Below are positions 24,222-34,748 of a stretch of 64,000 nucleotides of DNA, piece after piece. Origin of the DNA: Cyrtodaria siliqua (taxonomy: Eukaryota > Mollusca > Bivalvia > Adapedonta > Hiatellidae). A model generated the notes under the pieces. The model worked only from the letters and a program-made list of their open reading frames with translations, had not been told where the DNA came from and searched no databases. The stretch spans positions 496,001-560,000 of the forward strand of contig JAWPHD010000005.1 in assembly GCA_037043455.1 (NCBI GenBank), written 5' to 3'. A program made the translations under genes and the position numbers. Positions within the stretch are counted from its first letter, which is position 1; each line of letters begins with the position of its first letter.

Positions 24222-24735
24222 AAATCGAACAGGAAAAGTAGCATTCATCATCACAAACACAATAACGTTGACAATAGGGCTACCGCCTTGAAAGGGTCAG
24301 TGGCAAAAAAGCCGCTGGTGGTTTAAACTAGATTCTAGGGTGAGCCAAACCTCACTCTTACCCTATTGTCGTCCAATAAACTGGACAGTGTAAATAGAGA
24401 TATCCCCTCCAGGTTATAATCTCTAGCCAACAAGGCAGCAATAATAGGCAATATAAAAAAAAATGATCATGTATATATAATATAAAAAGCATAGAAATCC
24501 ACACAAAGTAAATACTCAATGACTTGGCAGAAGCAAGAGCAATAAGAGAACAAACCATTAAGAGTACGACAAGACAAGATTAAAGGCAAAACATCAAACG
24601 CTAGCGTCCTATAAGGATTTAGGTAGACGCTATCATAGGTTCCAAAATATGTCCGGTCATCGCACAATCAAAGATGAAAGCAAATTGTCGAACTATAAAT
24701 GGGCCAACCACTAAACATGCAGTGTGCTGTGTGCT
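24222..24735 (-). mobile_element. PLE (Naiad) 3'-end fragment with the C-terminal codons
   Basis: Minus-strand reading starts inside the RT C-terminus near the conserved 'ACLVV' region, passes a poorly kept 'MTG' stretch to a stop at the position equal to 32126, and continues through the full tail to 'TTTTCCTGTTCGATTTTTAT'. The stop region keeps ATGAT, then TAAA, then TGAT with the spacing seen in the long copy. Stem bases differ, and TAGCGTC can pair with GACGCTA instead. Confidence 0.8.
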
Positions 24736-25639
24736 GCAAATGATAGGGTCATTTGTCCTGTCATGTCTGGATACATGTTTGAAATTGTGAGATTATGCCA
24801 ATCAAAAAATGTCCACGTTAAAACTTTAATTCGCATAATCCTATTTTTAGATATTCCCTTTATTTCCTCGAATACTCTCTATATGTCCGATTTTTGTTCC
24901 AGACATTCGAACAGTTCAACGTAGCGACGTTATTAAATAGCGTTGAATTGGATGTCTGTTAGAAACGGTGTATATATGACGTGTTTGCCTCAAGGTTATA
25001 CTTGGTACATTAGTAATGTGTATAAGCTACAGGTTAGGGCTATGACACCTTAAAGTAAAGTAGACATTATTAAAAACTGTATAAATACGCAATTTACATA
25101 TGTACGAAAATAAACTTACATTGTCTGCTTACTTTCTTTTTATATTTCTTTCAACATGCAAGTCCAAACGTATAGTACCGTATATGTAACATCTCAACAC
25201 ATAATCTTTGGGTTATCGTTATCGGCAAAAATGTAGTATTATATTATGGCACGAACGCTATTTACCATACTAATACATGTATGTCCATTAAATGTTGGAC
25301 CAATATAGTCTTAATTGTATATGTCAAACATGTGTGCAACTTCATTTTTAACTATCATGACGTCAGTAAAAGTAAATAAGTACAGACTTGGAAGCTGTCA
25401 TTGCTATGTATGGTAGTATTGCCCCCACATGCCAAATTATGCAGTTCTGCGTCGTAATACTCTTTTTGCGAATATAATTGCGAGGTATCGTATATCTTTG
25501 CAAGAACACATATTATGATTAAAACAACAGTGAGAAGGTTATATACTTATTTAGCAATGCAGTATGTGACACAAAAATCTAAATAATTGACAATGTTGAG
25601 TGTTTCATCTCCGTTAATATTGCAAAAATTAAACACACA
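24736..25639. other. No recognisable gene
   Basis: AT-rich; nothing matched by eye on either strand. Confidence 0.4.
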
Positions 25640-27075
25640 TTTACTGGATTCTACTACTTGTTATGTCTTCCCGTGGAGAATGCAATTTACAAGTAGGATT
25701 TTCTTACATTTAGAAGGTGCGATTCTAAGGACGATGTATTTTGTGGCGATGAAACACATCAGTTACGTACATTCCCGTTCTTCCAGGGCTGACAAGTCTT
25801 GTTAAAGTAGGTCAGTGTAATTTTGGTTTGTGATGGTCTTTAAAAGTAGTGGGTCATCGGCGAAGATGTTAACGTTAGGAAATGTGCAGAATAGGACAGA
25901 TTATTAATGTAGGCCGAACACTTAATGTACAGGGACGAGTACTTGTCTCTGTGGAACATCCACAAAAAACTTCTGCAGTTGAAGAGTGGCATTCTTCGAG
26001 AACATACGTGTTGCTTTCTGTTACACAATAATGCATTAACCCTCCTAAACTGTAGACGTCCATTTGTATAGAAGGCGTGAATGGGGGCTTCGTGGCATGC
26101 CTTTGCGAAGTCGAGTAGGATTACATCGAATTGGTTACCCTTCTCAAGGTTCTTCGCTATGTCTTGGATTTTTGACAATCGGTTGGGTCTCGCAAGAGCG
26201 CATTTTCCAAAACCCATGCTGGTTGTCACAAAGTCTATTTTGGCGCTTCTATGGGTGAGGTGCTTTTTCTCCCTTATTGAAAACAGGAACTATACATGTG
26301 TTGCGTCAGTCTTCTGGAATTTACACTGTGTCCAAAAAGGGCTAGTACAGTTAGGATTGGAGCCGTTCATATGCTTCTTCCTTCATGATAAACGAGGGTA
26401 TAGAGTCCGTGTGTGTCACTTTGATGGGATTGAATTGTCTCAGTCTTCCATCTTATTTTAGGAGCAGCGACCTTTATGATGTATCTGTCCTGGTGTAGGC
26501 AGACTTGAATTGTGTGTTTAGTATTTTTGTTTTGCTAATGTTATCACCTATTAAAAACCTTCTTTGAAACGATTTCTCCTGAAATGCCATATCTATTGCA
26601 TTTGATGTATTGCCAGACTTTCTTTGGATTCTGTTTGTACATTTTCCTGACACTTCGTGTTGGTTTGTCTGATCTCGAATGTTTCCTACTTGATGTCTGT
26701 TTATGAAGAGGTTGTGCCCACATTGCAAACGTCGGAGACATCTTGTTGGATACCGTTGACGTCTGCCTGTTTCCCTAAGAACATATTCCTAAGTTCGGGC
26801 TTTGGGAAATGGAGAGTCAATGTAGTGTCTTACAGCGCTATGCCATTATCGCATGATCGTATTCTTTCGGGTGATGAAATCAACGTGCTGTTGATTTGCT
26901 ATATTCTGCTACCGTATCCATATCCAGGAATGCTTGGTTGACCCTGTTTGGTTACTGGCTAACGGACAGTTAGGTCTTGCGTTAATCACTTATCAATAAG
27001 ATGTTATTCTTCCAGGAGGCCTTAAGATCGGTCACATCAATTTTCATTATCAGTTCCAGGCCATGTCTTTTCATA
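25640..27075 (-). pseudogene. Jockey/CR1-like LINE reverse transcriptase remnant
   Basis: Minus-strand reading from about 26840 shows a linker with NPKKVWQYIKCNRYGISGE and IGDNISKTKILNTQFKSAYT. After a gap come LSKIQDIAKNLEKGNQFDVI and LLDFAKACHEAP (consensus LDFAKAFD.VPH), then LLCNRKQHV, EECHSSTAEV, PTLIICPILHIS (decayed 'YINDLP') and FADDPLLLKT with the catalytic FADD near 25855-25866 in a different frame. The order matches the RT of jockey/CR1-type non-LTR elements. At least three frame changes make it non-functional. Upstream, at 26840-27075, is probable linker or 5' sequence, poorly kept. Confidence 0.75.
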
Positions 27076-27111
27076 CCCTATAACGTGTTTTAAAATATAT
27101 AGCGTGTTTTA

Positions 27112-27328
27112 TTATTTATCACATAACTTATGGTGTGGGAGTGGAATAACACCATTTTATATTTTCGATATACCACCAGTTATATAACTATGCAAATAAG
27201 CACAGTACGCGCTGTAAAAAAAAATCAATAATTACTATAATCCAATTACCACGGTTTATGTCGGTTTCGCGTGTTAAAGCGACAGGCAAAATGCAATAAA
27301 AGTCGATATGTGAGTTATGTGATAAATA
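27112..27328. mobile_element. MITE-like element with 15-bp TIRs
   Basis: ATTTATCACATAACT near 27112-27130 is mirrored by AGTTATGTGATAAAT near 27312-27328. About 215 bp, no ORF. Flanking duplication not clear. Confidence 0.5.
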
Positions 27329-27345
27329 GGATCTAAAATTCGTTC

Positions 27346-27423
27346 TCATTCATTATTGAATTTATTAAACTCGTTAGCAAAATGTTTGCCAATTCGTTTA
27401 ATAAATTCAATAATGAATGAGTA
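27346..27423. repeat. Palindromic repeat, about 33-nt arms
   Basis: 'ATTCATTATTGAATTTATTA' is mirrored by 'TAATAAATTCAATAATGAAT' around a centre containing 'GTTAGCAAAATGTTTGCC'. Near-perfect arms. Confidence 0.8.
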
Positions 27424-27511
27424 CTCATGTAAGATCCTCTATATATAACCTCTTGTAATATTTAATTTGCATGTAAAATAATGCACATGCTTCTTGATAG
27501 ATGCTAAAAAA

Positions 27512-27575
27512 GGAGTATGAGAGTGGACCTTTGTAAACGGACAAACACGATAAATACGAAATATTGCAGTCGAAT
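27512..27575 (+). repeat. Dispersed repeat (see 19926-20041)
   Basis: 'GTATGAGAGTGGACCTTTGT' and 'ACACGATAAATACGAAATAT' match the reverse complement at 51600-51665 closely. 27576-28185 beyond it has nothing recognisable. Confidence 0.5.
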
Positions 27576-28185
27576 TAGTACATGTAACACATGTGTGCGT
27601 TTGCAATCGTTAACTGGATAATTGAAAAAGGAGAATTAGTAAAATTTCGATGTTCATTGAAAGTGAATTATAACATGATTTAGACATAAACAGGAAATGT
27701 GAACAACGAAGTTCTTTTTTTGTGATATCGTTATATAGGATAAAAGCAAATACGAAGCATACCATAGGTTTAAAACGACCTATGTTTTGATGAGGAAAAA
27801 TAATGAAAGTCGAATACATATTGATCAAAATTTGTAAAAATTGACCAGATGTTTCAGTTACAATGTTGTGACAAAGACATTGCTGCTGGATTGACGACGG
27901 GAAGATTATCATCAAAACTCAATAACTCAACAGCTTAAACAAGATTTATAGATCATACTTTTAATTAATCAGACACTGAGGACAACATATCCATAATGCA
28001 GTATAATAGTGCAAACCACATTATATCGCGTAACGTATGTATTCATAGACAGCTAGGCAAGCTCCCGCGCACTTTTCAAGCTGTTTACAATTATTAAACC
28101 AACATGTGTTTGCTAATCTTATGAAGGGGTTTGAAATTAATTTAAGTCAAGACAAAAATCGACATCACTAAAATACAAGACTTAT

Positions 28186-28740
28186 GGTATCTGGATGACA
28201 TATTGAACATTGACAACCCTTTCTTTCCAACTATGGTTAATAATATTTATCCTAAAGAACTTCAGCTTAACAAAGCTAATAAATCTGATAATAACGCTTC
28301 TGTTCTTGATTTAGATCTCTCGATTGAAAATGGTGAAATAATTAGCAAACTCTATGACAAGAGAATGCTTTTAATTTTGACATTGTTAATTATTCCCACT
28401 TGGATGGGGATGTTCCCCGAGCAACTTCTTATGGGGTGTATGTGTCTTAACTTACTCGAGTTGAGGACTTTAATATTCGTAATCTTTGTATAACTAAAAA
28501 GCTACTCAATCAGGGTTACCGTTACCATAAACTTCGTAAAACCTTTGCAAAATTTTATTATCGTAATCCTGATCTTCTTTCCAAATATAAAAGTAATTTA
28601 AGAACTCTTCTGCGACAAGGACTATCATAACCTAACTTCTATGGTGATGTGATTTATAAACTTCGTAAGATTAATGGTCATGATCACTTTCATACTATCT
28701 TTGTTAACATTAGGGTTTTCCTTATTTCCTTAACTTTCCT
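28186..28740 (+). pseudogene. PLE (Naiad) RT fragment upstream of and in tandem with the long copy
   Basis: Starts at the catalytic YLDD codons (about 28188-28199) and runs through the RT C-terminal region: PTMVNNIYPKELQLNKANKS, LDLDLSIENGEIISKLYDKR. After a frameshift come TKKLLNQGYRYHKLRKTF and FYGDVIYKLRKINGHDHFHT. It corresponds to 31436-31970 of the long copy with several per cent difference and an internal small deletion. It lacks the tail. It lies head-to-tail with the next copy, an arrangement common for PLEs, in which partial tandem copies form pseudo-LTRs. Confidence 0.85.
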
Positions 28741-29339
28741 CATTATCTTGTATTAGACACTGACGTGAGTTTTGGACCTCTTTTAACAGTCAGTAAGTTT
28801 ACTAATATTATTTCTTATGGATCTTTGAAACGATTCTATTTCGTATCTCTAATAAATACTTATTGGCCCTTATTTCGCTTTTCACAGAATGGTATTACTC
28901 TTCATAAAAACAATTATGAGCCTTTTAGTTAAAACTTTAAAAATAAATCTTTCACCTCTTCTGTTACACTCTGCGTCATCAATACAAATTCAAGAAAAAT
29001 AACTCTTCATTTCTTAGAACTAAACCATTTGTACGCCTTACACCTTAAAATCTTCATTCGGCAACCTCGTTTCATGTTCCTTCTAATAATATTACTAGGA
29101 TTTTTAATAATGGCTCAAAAGTTTCCGTAACTCCTCTAGGATCACCTGTTTTGAGGAAATACCATATAAAGTCTCCTTTCAGAAATCATTTAGTTCATTC
29201 AAGACGCAGGGTGTTTCCCTCCATTTATAAGTGCAATGCTAAGAGGTGCAGTTGTTGCAATTATGTATCGTGCAAATCCACCAATAAATCAGCTATTAAT
29301 GGTAGATTGTTTAATGTATGTCTGGCTTCAAATGTTGAT

Positions 29340-29342
29340 TGA
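29340..29342 (+). other. In-frame TGA at an endonuclease cysteine position (candidate Sec 1)
   Basis: Sits in ..ASNVD-TGA-RTTHVIYIL.. The GIY-YIG domains of this group normally have Cys here (pattern C.T.NVIYLI.C). The frame is otherwise open on both sides for about 60 and 10 codons. One base change from TGC/TGT gives TGA, so decay alone could also explain it. Confidence 0.6.
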
Positions 29343-29372
29343 CGTACTACTCACGTCATTTATATTCTGACT

Positions 29373-29375
29373 TGA
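29373..29375 (+). other. In-frame TGA at the second endonuclease cysteine (candidate Sec 2)
   Basis: Sits in VIYILT-TGA-NTPRCGIQYVG, again where the family pattern has Cys (..LITC...C..QYVGQT). Two TGAs 11 codons apart at two conserved Cys positions is the strongest local sign of selenocysteine use. Confidence 0.6.
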
Positions 29376-30650
29376 AATACACCACGTTGCGGTATACAAT
29401 ATGTTGGACAAACAGGTCGATCCTTAAAAATTCGATTTCATGAACACAAATATAATGCAAGTAATCCTAAAAAGTTAAAAAAATACTTGTAACAACACTT
29501 TCGTCAGTCAGGTCATAATTTTAATTACGTAACTGTTCAACCGGTTGAATATATATTTTTTGATAATGATGCTACTAAAAGCTTCAAAATAAAAGCTAGA
29601 CATATTGCAGAACTTAAGCGGACGAAAAACTTACAGACACCTTATCCACTCGGCCTTACTGACAATATTTATCAAGAAGGAAATATTTCTAAAGATCCTA
29701 ATATTGACATTTTTTCTATATTTTCTATTCGAAAGCGTAAATCTAGGTATCATGGTCTTAGGCGTAATGGTAACATCAAACGTAAATCGCGTGTAATTAT
29801 TTCTGTCGCTGATTTACATACTATTTTTAAACATTCTGGAAAGCACTCTATGCTTTCACGGCTTACCTCTTCGTCCATTTCTTCACTAAAGTTGATCGAC
29901 GAGGAAGCCGACAACATTTTCATTCGTACAGATCCCTTGTATAACACTGCTTCCATAGTTCAAAGCTACACACAACATGTTCTCCGACCCAATATTGACA
30001 AGGAGTCTGATCACGTCAGGCATTTTCTAAAGCTACTATATATTAATAAAGGTATTGATTTCATTGACATGCCTAGTATTTTTCGGGATACTCATGTAGT
30101 TGATTATATCCCTAAATATTTCAAAAATTCCGAAAGTCCTGTAATTTGTTATAAGTATAAAAAGCCTATTAGAAATATTATTTTCAACTACAACAAAATA
30201 GTTTCTGACCTTGATATAGTACATAACACTCCTAAGGAATGTGAATGCAACTCATCAGAATTTTGCTATGCTCCAGCAGGTCATGTCATCACTTGTAATT
30301 TTGATATTGTTGATAAACGTATTCGGCATTTGTTTTCGAAAGGTCCTAAATATAGATTACCTTCAACTACTGATTTTAATGCCTGTCGTGCCCAGATCGC
30401 CCACTCCATTGAAGATTTTGGTATAAAATGTTGTCGTAGAGAACATGCGGACCCAAACTCGCTTTCTACTTGGAAAAAGTCAATTCTTAAAATTATAGAT
30501 ACACGTATTAACTTTTATAATGCTAACCCCTCTTTACTACCTCCGAGACCTAGGTTTTCCTTTCGTAATTTAAAATCGGGAATTCAGGAATTTCATAATA
30601 AATTTGTTTTAGTTCCTGCAGATAAAGCAGCTAATAATGTAATTATTGTT

Positions 30651-30653
30651 TGA
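30651..30653 (+). other. In-frame TGA after PADKAANNVIIV (candidate Sec 3)
   Basis: The frame continues past the TGA as RLHYVNVLSLEL, as expected for the RT. Related PLEs have Cys, or sometimes Trp, at this place as I remember them, so this site is weaker evidence than the first two. Confidence 0.5.
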
Positions 30654-32110
30654 CGCCTGCATTACGTCAATGTTTTATCTCTGGAACTCGGCAGTACCAA
30701 TTCGTATACTCCAGTTAATTCTACTGACAGAGGATGATGTTGTTTCCGCACATATCACTCGGTGCACTACTTTCAAGGCTGGTGTAAACGATAAGCAAAA
30801 TAAACTGCATACCATGTACTGGATTCCTAAATTACTTAAAAATCCGTATAAAGCTCGCTTTATTTCTAATTCTAGTGCCTGCACCACAACAAACATCTCC
30901 AAACCTTTAACTTCTTGTCTTACTGCCGTTAAAGATCGCGTTAAACTATATTGTGATAAAACTTATGAAAACTCTGGGATGAATTTATTTTGGTCTATAA
31001 AAAAATCAGGAGACGTCCTTGATACAATTTTAAATAAAGGTCAGGTTTCATCAATAAGTACTTATGACTTCTCTACACTATATACAATCTTACTACATCA
31101 CCTTATTAAAGACAAGCTAATTTCTCTTATTCAAAAAACATAGGCTAGAGAAAATATTACATTTTTGGCATGTAATAATATTAAAGCGTTTGTTTAGACA
31201 ATTATACTATGTGGACTTGCTATGAAGTTTGTGAAGCACTCATCTTCCTATTAGATAATATTTTCGTCAGGTATGGTACCACCGATTATAGACAAATTGT
31301 TGGTATCCCTATTGGTACGAACTGTGCACCACTTGTCGCAGATTTGTTTTATTTTGCTATGAAAGAGATTTAATGTTGAGTCTTTCATCAGATACCCAGG
31401 CAAATGTTATTGAAGCTTTTAATGACACCTCTCGGTATCTGGATGACATACTGAACATTGACAACCCTTTCATTCCAACTATGGTTGATAATATTTATCC
31501 TAAAGAACTTCAGCTTAATACAGCTAATATATCTGATAATAACGATTCTTTTAATGATTTAGATCTCTCGATTGAAAATGGTGAAATACTTAGCAAAATC
31601 TGTGACAAGAGAGATGATTTTAATTTTGACATTGTTAATTACCCCAACTTGGGTGGGGATGTTCCCCGAGCAACTTCTTATGGGATGTCTCAACTTATTC
31701 GTTTTTCAAGAGCTTGTACTCGAGTTGAGGACTTTAATATTCGTAATCTTTGTATAACTAAAAAGCTACTCAATCAGGGTTACCGTTACCATAAAATTCG
31801 TAAAACCTTTGCAAAATGTTATTATCGTAATCCTGATCTTCTTTCCAAATATAAAAGTAATTTAAGGACTCTTCTGCGACAAGGACTATCACAACCTGAC
31901 TTCTATGGTGATATGATTTATAAACTTCGTAAGATTCTTGGTCATGATCACTTTCATACTATCTTTGTTAAACTTGTTAAAAAGTTTATCAAAAGAGGTT
32001 ATGACCCTATTATTTTGCAACGTGCTGCATGCTTGGTGGTGGACCCTTGTACAGTTCGCCACTATGCTTTCCTCTTTAATTGTACGATGACCGGACAGGC
32101 TGTGGACCCT

Positions 32111-32154
32111 ATGATGACGCCTACCTAAAGCCCATTGGGACGGTGGCGTTTGAT
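32111..32154 (+). promoter_or_regulatory. Candidate SECIS element overlapping the Naiad stop codon
   Basis: ATGAT at 32111-32115 and TGAT at 32151-32154 can form the U.U, G.A, A.G, U.U quartet of a SECIS core. Between them GACGCC(T)ACC (32116-32125) pairs with GGTGGCGTT (32142-32150) in nine pairs with one bulge (one pair is G.U). The apical loop is TAAAG, giving the unpaired AA 11 nt after the quartet, followed by a CCC-ATT-GGG mini-helix as in form-2 SECIS. GACAGG upstream and CCTGTC downstream could supply a basal helix across a large internal loop. The stop TAA (32126-32128) is itself the apical AA. Related copies at 24.6 and 35.4 kb keep ATGAT, TAAA and TGAT. Not computed; fold is by eye. 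Confidence 0.45.
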
Positions 32155-32632
32155 ATTTGTTTATGATTTTTCCTGTCGTGCCCTTAATGGTTTATTCTCT
32201 TGTTGCTCTGGCTTCTGCCAAGTCATTGAGTACCTTCATTGTGGCTTTCTAGGCTATTGTTTTTTGGTATTATATTTACACGAGCATATTTGTGTTTTAC
32301 TTATATTGCCTATTGATGCTGCCTTGTTGGTTAGAGATTAGATCATGGCAGGGATTTCTTTATTTACACTGTCCTGTTTTAATGGGATGACAGTAGGGTA
32401 AGTGTGAGGTTTGGTGCACCCTAGAACCGGTTTAAACCCCCAGTGGCCTTTGTTGCCACTGACCGTTCCAAGACGGTAGCCCTATTGTCAACTCTTTTGT
32501 GTTTGTTATGTCGTTTGCATTATTTATTACGTTTGCCTTCTTGTTTGTCTGTTTGCATGTTTGTTTCTGTGTTTTGTGGTTGACTGTCCTCCTTGAATGC
32601 TACTTTCCCTGTCCGATCTTTTTATATTTCTT
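32129..32632 (+). repeat. Naiad 3' tail with conserved hairpins
   Basis: Non-coding tail. CAGTGGC and GCCACTG flank a 7-nt loop (about 32440-32462) just after a 'GGTTTAAACC' palindrome, followed by 'GACCGTTCCAAGACGGTAGC'. The last 60 bp ('GTTTTGTGGTTGACTGTCCT' ... 'CGATCTTTTTATATTTC') are the part most often retained in other copies, consistent with 3'-end recognition by the element's RT. The frames at 32135-32341 and 32499-32897 are not genes. Confidence 0.8.
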
Positions 32633-33521
32633 TACGCATTACAATCATATTGCGAGAGTGATTTTGTCGTCGGAGTACAACCGCGATAATCCTTGTTTAG
32701 TTCTCGGACTGCGTGGGACATTTTGTTATCAGGGATATATAGTATATATTTTAAAAAAATCGTCAGTATTTTGTAATTATAAAAATAAATTGATACGACG
32801 TACACCGTGTCTTTTACTGAAGTGTAACAAACAGTTAACATTAACGGAAAAAAACTGGGAAAGTATTGACTGTAATATATCTTTTGGTAATTTATAATGA
32901 AAGAAATACACCAGTCTGATAGTAGAGGGCGTGTCTGCCATGCAAACGAGTGTCCCCAGTCCCTTATGAAGACACACTGGGCAGACTAGGGACGTTGTTT
33001 CATCAGATAAATGCTCCCCCAGCAATAAGTTTACTTATGTTGGAACATGAGAGGTACTATGTGTACTCATACAGCTAAACCGCTAAATACATAGGTAAAA
33101 GAGTCTGAAATAAAGATTTCTTGGCCGCACGATTTTGTATTCAACTTTTGTATTTGTTTTAAATTATAAAATGAATTCACAGGCTGGGTATACAATAAGA
33201 ATCGTCGTATACGCATATGTATATATAAATATACGATAATATCGCCAACGAACTCAGCATCGGGAAATAACCGTAAACAGCACACGTATTCCACTGCAAT
33301 CATGTTGAGTGAATATTTATATTGACAATATAATAATCATTGGTTAGCTATATAATTACGATTTTAGCACTTAGCCTTGCTTGTTAGTTAGACCTAATAG
33401 CCTTTGACCATACGTGCCTATTTGGTTGGACGTCGTCTTGCAGCGTATACTGTCTCGTCAGACGTTCATAGGTAAATATTTTTTACGCGATAACATTTGT
33501 CTGTTTTATCGAAATCAAGTT
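32633..33521. other. No recognisable gene
   Basis: Follows the Naiad tail. No domain or repeat noticed; the frames at 32632-33303 have no family signature. Confidence 0.4.
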
Positions 33522-33625
33522 TTTTACAAGTAAACTTCTTCAGCAAGGATTTTGTTATCATAAACTACGTAGATCTTTCTCGAAGTTCTATCGCCGCAAC
33601 GAAAACCTGCTGGAGAAGTGAAACA
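33522..33625 (+). pseudogene. Short PLE RT C-terminal fragment
   Basis: Reads KLLQQGFCYHKLRRSFSKFYRRNENLLEK then a stop, matching the 'KKLLNQGYRYHKIRKTFAKC' region of the Naiad copy at about 31760. Diverged, probably from another PLE family. 33626-34748 has nothing further that I recognise. Confidence 0.65.
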
Positions 33626-34748
33626 CCAACTGGGAATATGAATTTATTTAATCTATATAATTTATAGTGTTGAATTACTATCATATACTATATGGACGAC
33701 ATTGATCTTGCCTAAAATACGTATTTGATTTAAAAACTTACTTGACCATATCCCATCAATTTTGGATTCTTTTCAAAGATGGCCGACCAATAGTCCTTAA
33801 AGAGAATGTAGCGACACAGTCAAACATCTTTATTACTGAGAGTTCTGATAAACTTGAATAAGGGTGACAGAATAATCAAAATCGGATGATAAATAAAGAA
33901 GATATGCTTATATGAAGTTTCTGTTGAAACCACAGTGTTAAATGAACATATATGGGATATTTATAAATATGAAAATTTACTGATTTATAGGGAACAAAAT
34001 GACAACAACTGTATGAAAAAGATGTATACTTAATAATGCTTTATATGACAGTAAAGACTATTGCATTCAATTGCAGTGCTTTTTTTTACCATAGATAAAC
34101 CCTTTACAATTCCCATAATAGAACGGTCACAGTTTGTAATTGTCACAGGGTAAAATAACTGCCAATTCCTGGCGTAGGTTCGATCTTATTTATTACTTCG
34201 TTACATGGCAACATCGTCTATAGAAAACTACTCTTTCAATATAAACTGCATTGTCTCTCCATGATTATGATACCTCCTCTCATGAAAAATGGCGGATTCG
34301 GTATGTCCCCCGAGAGAAAGAAAAGAACGGATGCCAAGACAGTTAGTAATTCTCAACCAATCAAAGCATTTCTTTCATTCCATCATTCATTCCTCAACAT
34401 GTAACAAAACAAAATATTTGACATTAACACACACAAAGACAAGACAGTTTCCTACCTATGCACATGTTATATTGCCGCGGTTCACATCGCCAATTGCCGA
34501 TATCATAACGCATGACCGAAGTCTGAATGTTTTCCATTAAAACAGGCGTGCACGGAATACTTATTTTAAAACTAATAAACCGACAATATTTAACCCGTGA
34601 CATTCACCCCTGGTAGAAGAAAATGGCTCCTGACATTTTTCTACCCTATAATTATAACTCACTACTATTCCACTACACATTTGAATTAATTCATACACAT
34701 AATACCCTTTTGTATCCCACCTTTTTATACTTTCCCCATAACAGTGAT

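Larger units (their letters stand above)
28960..32128 (+). pseudogene. Naiad polyprotein: GIY-YIG endonuclease + CxC + PLE reverse transcriptase (broken)
   Basis: From the N-terminus: a Cys-rich stretch (KRCSCCNYVSC, about 29247-29280), the endonuclease core (HVIYILT, then CGIQYVGQTGRSLKIRFHEH at about 29388-29447), a basic region (IRKRKSRYHG), and the CxC motif CEC at 30240-30248. A fingers-insertion-like segment follows with FVLVPADKAANN, then RT motifs LHTMYWIPKLLKNPYKARFI, STYDFSTLYT, VGIPIGTNCAPLVADL and the catalytic YLDD at 31436-31447. The C-terminus is DPMMTPT, TAA at 32126. Three in-frame TGAs occupy cysteine-like positions. True damage: TAA at 29046 and 29490, TAG at 31141 and 31195, and frame changes near 30720, 31198 and 31362. 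Expected role when intact: target-primed reverse transcription in the nucleus. This copy cannot be active. Confidence 0.85.
28755..32632 (+). mobile_element. Naiad-type Penelope-like retroelement, long decayed copy
   Basis: A single-ORF retroelement in the order endonuclease, CxC linker, RT, then a roughly 500-bp 3' tail. The GIY-YIG endonuclease is N-terminal to the RT, the permuted order that defines the Naiad/Chlamys PLE group; canonical PLEs carry it at the C-terminus. Naiads are known from many invertebrates, and clam Naiads are reported to encode selenocysteines. The tail ends with the module 'CTTTCCCTGTCCGATCTTTT' that recurs across the window. Tail-only fragments at 8.4, 11.1, 14.3, 24.2, 34.9 and 54.4 kb show that the family is abundant. 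The 5' boundary near 28755 is set where similarity to the upstream partial copy ends. Confidence 0.85.

Noticed and set aside
28755..32632. Hammerhead ribozyme, as in canonical PLEs
   Set aside because: I did not recognise a CTGATGA ... GAAA core in the element; the Naiad group is reported to lack it.
32499..32897. 132-codon frame after the Naiad coding region
   Set aside because: Lies in the conserved non-coding tail and unrelated flank; not preserved in other tail copies.
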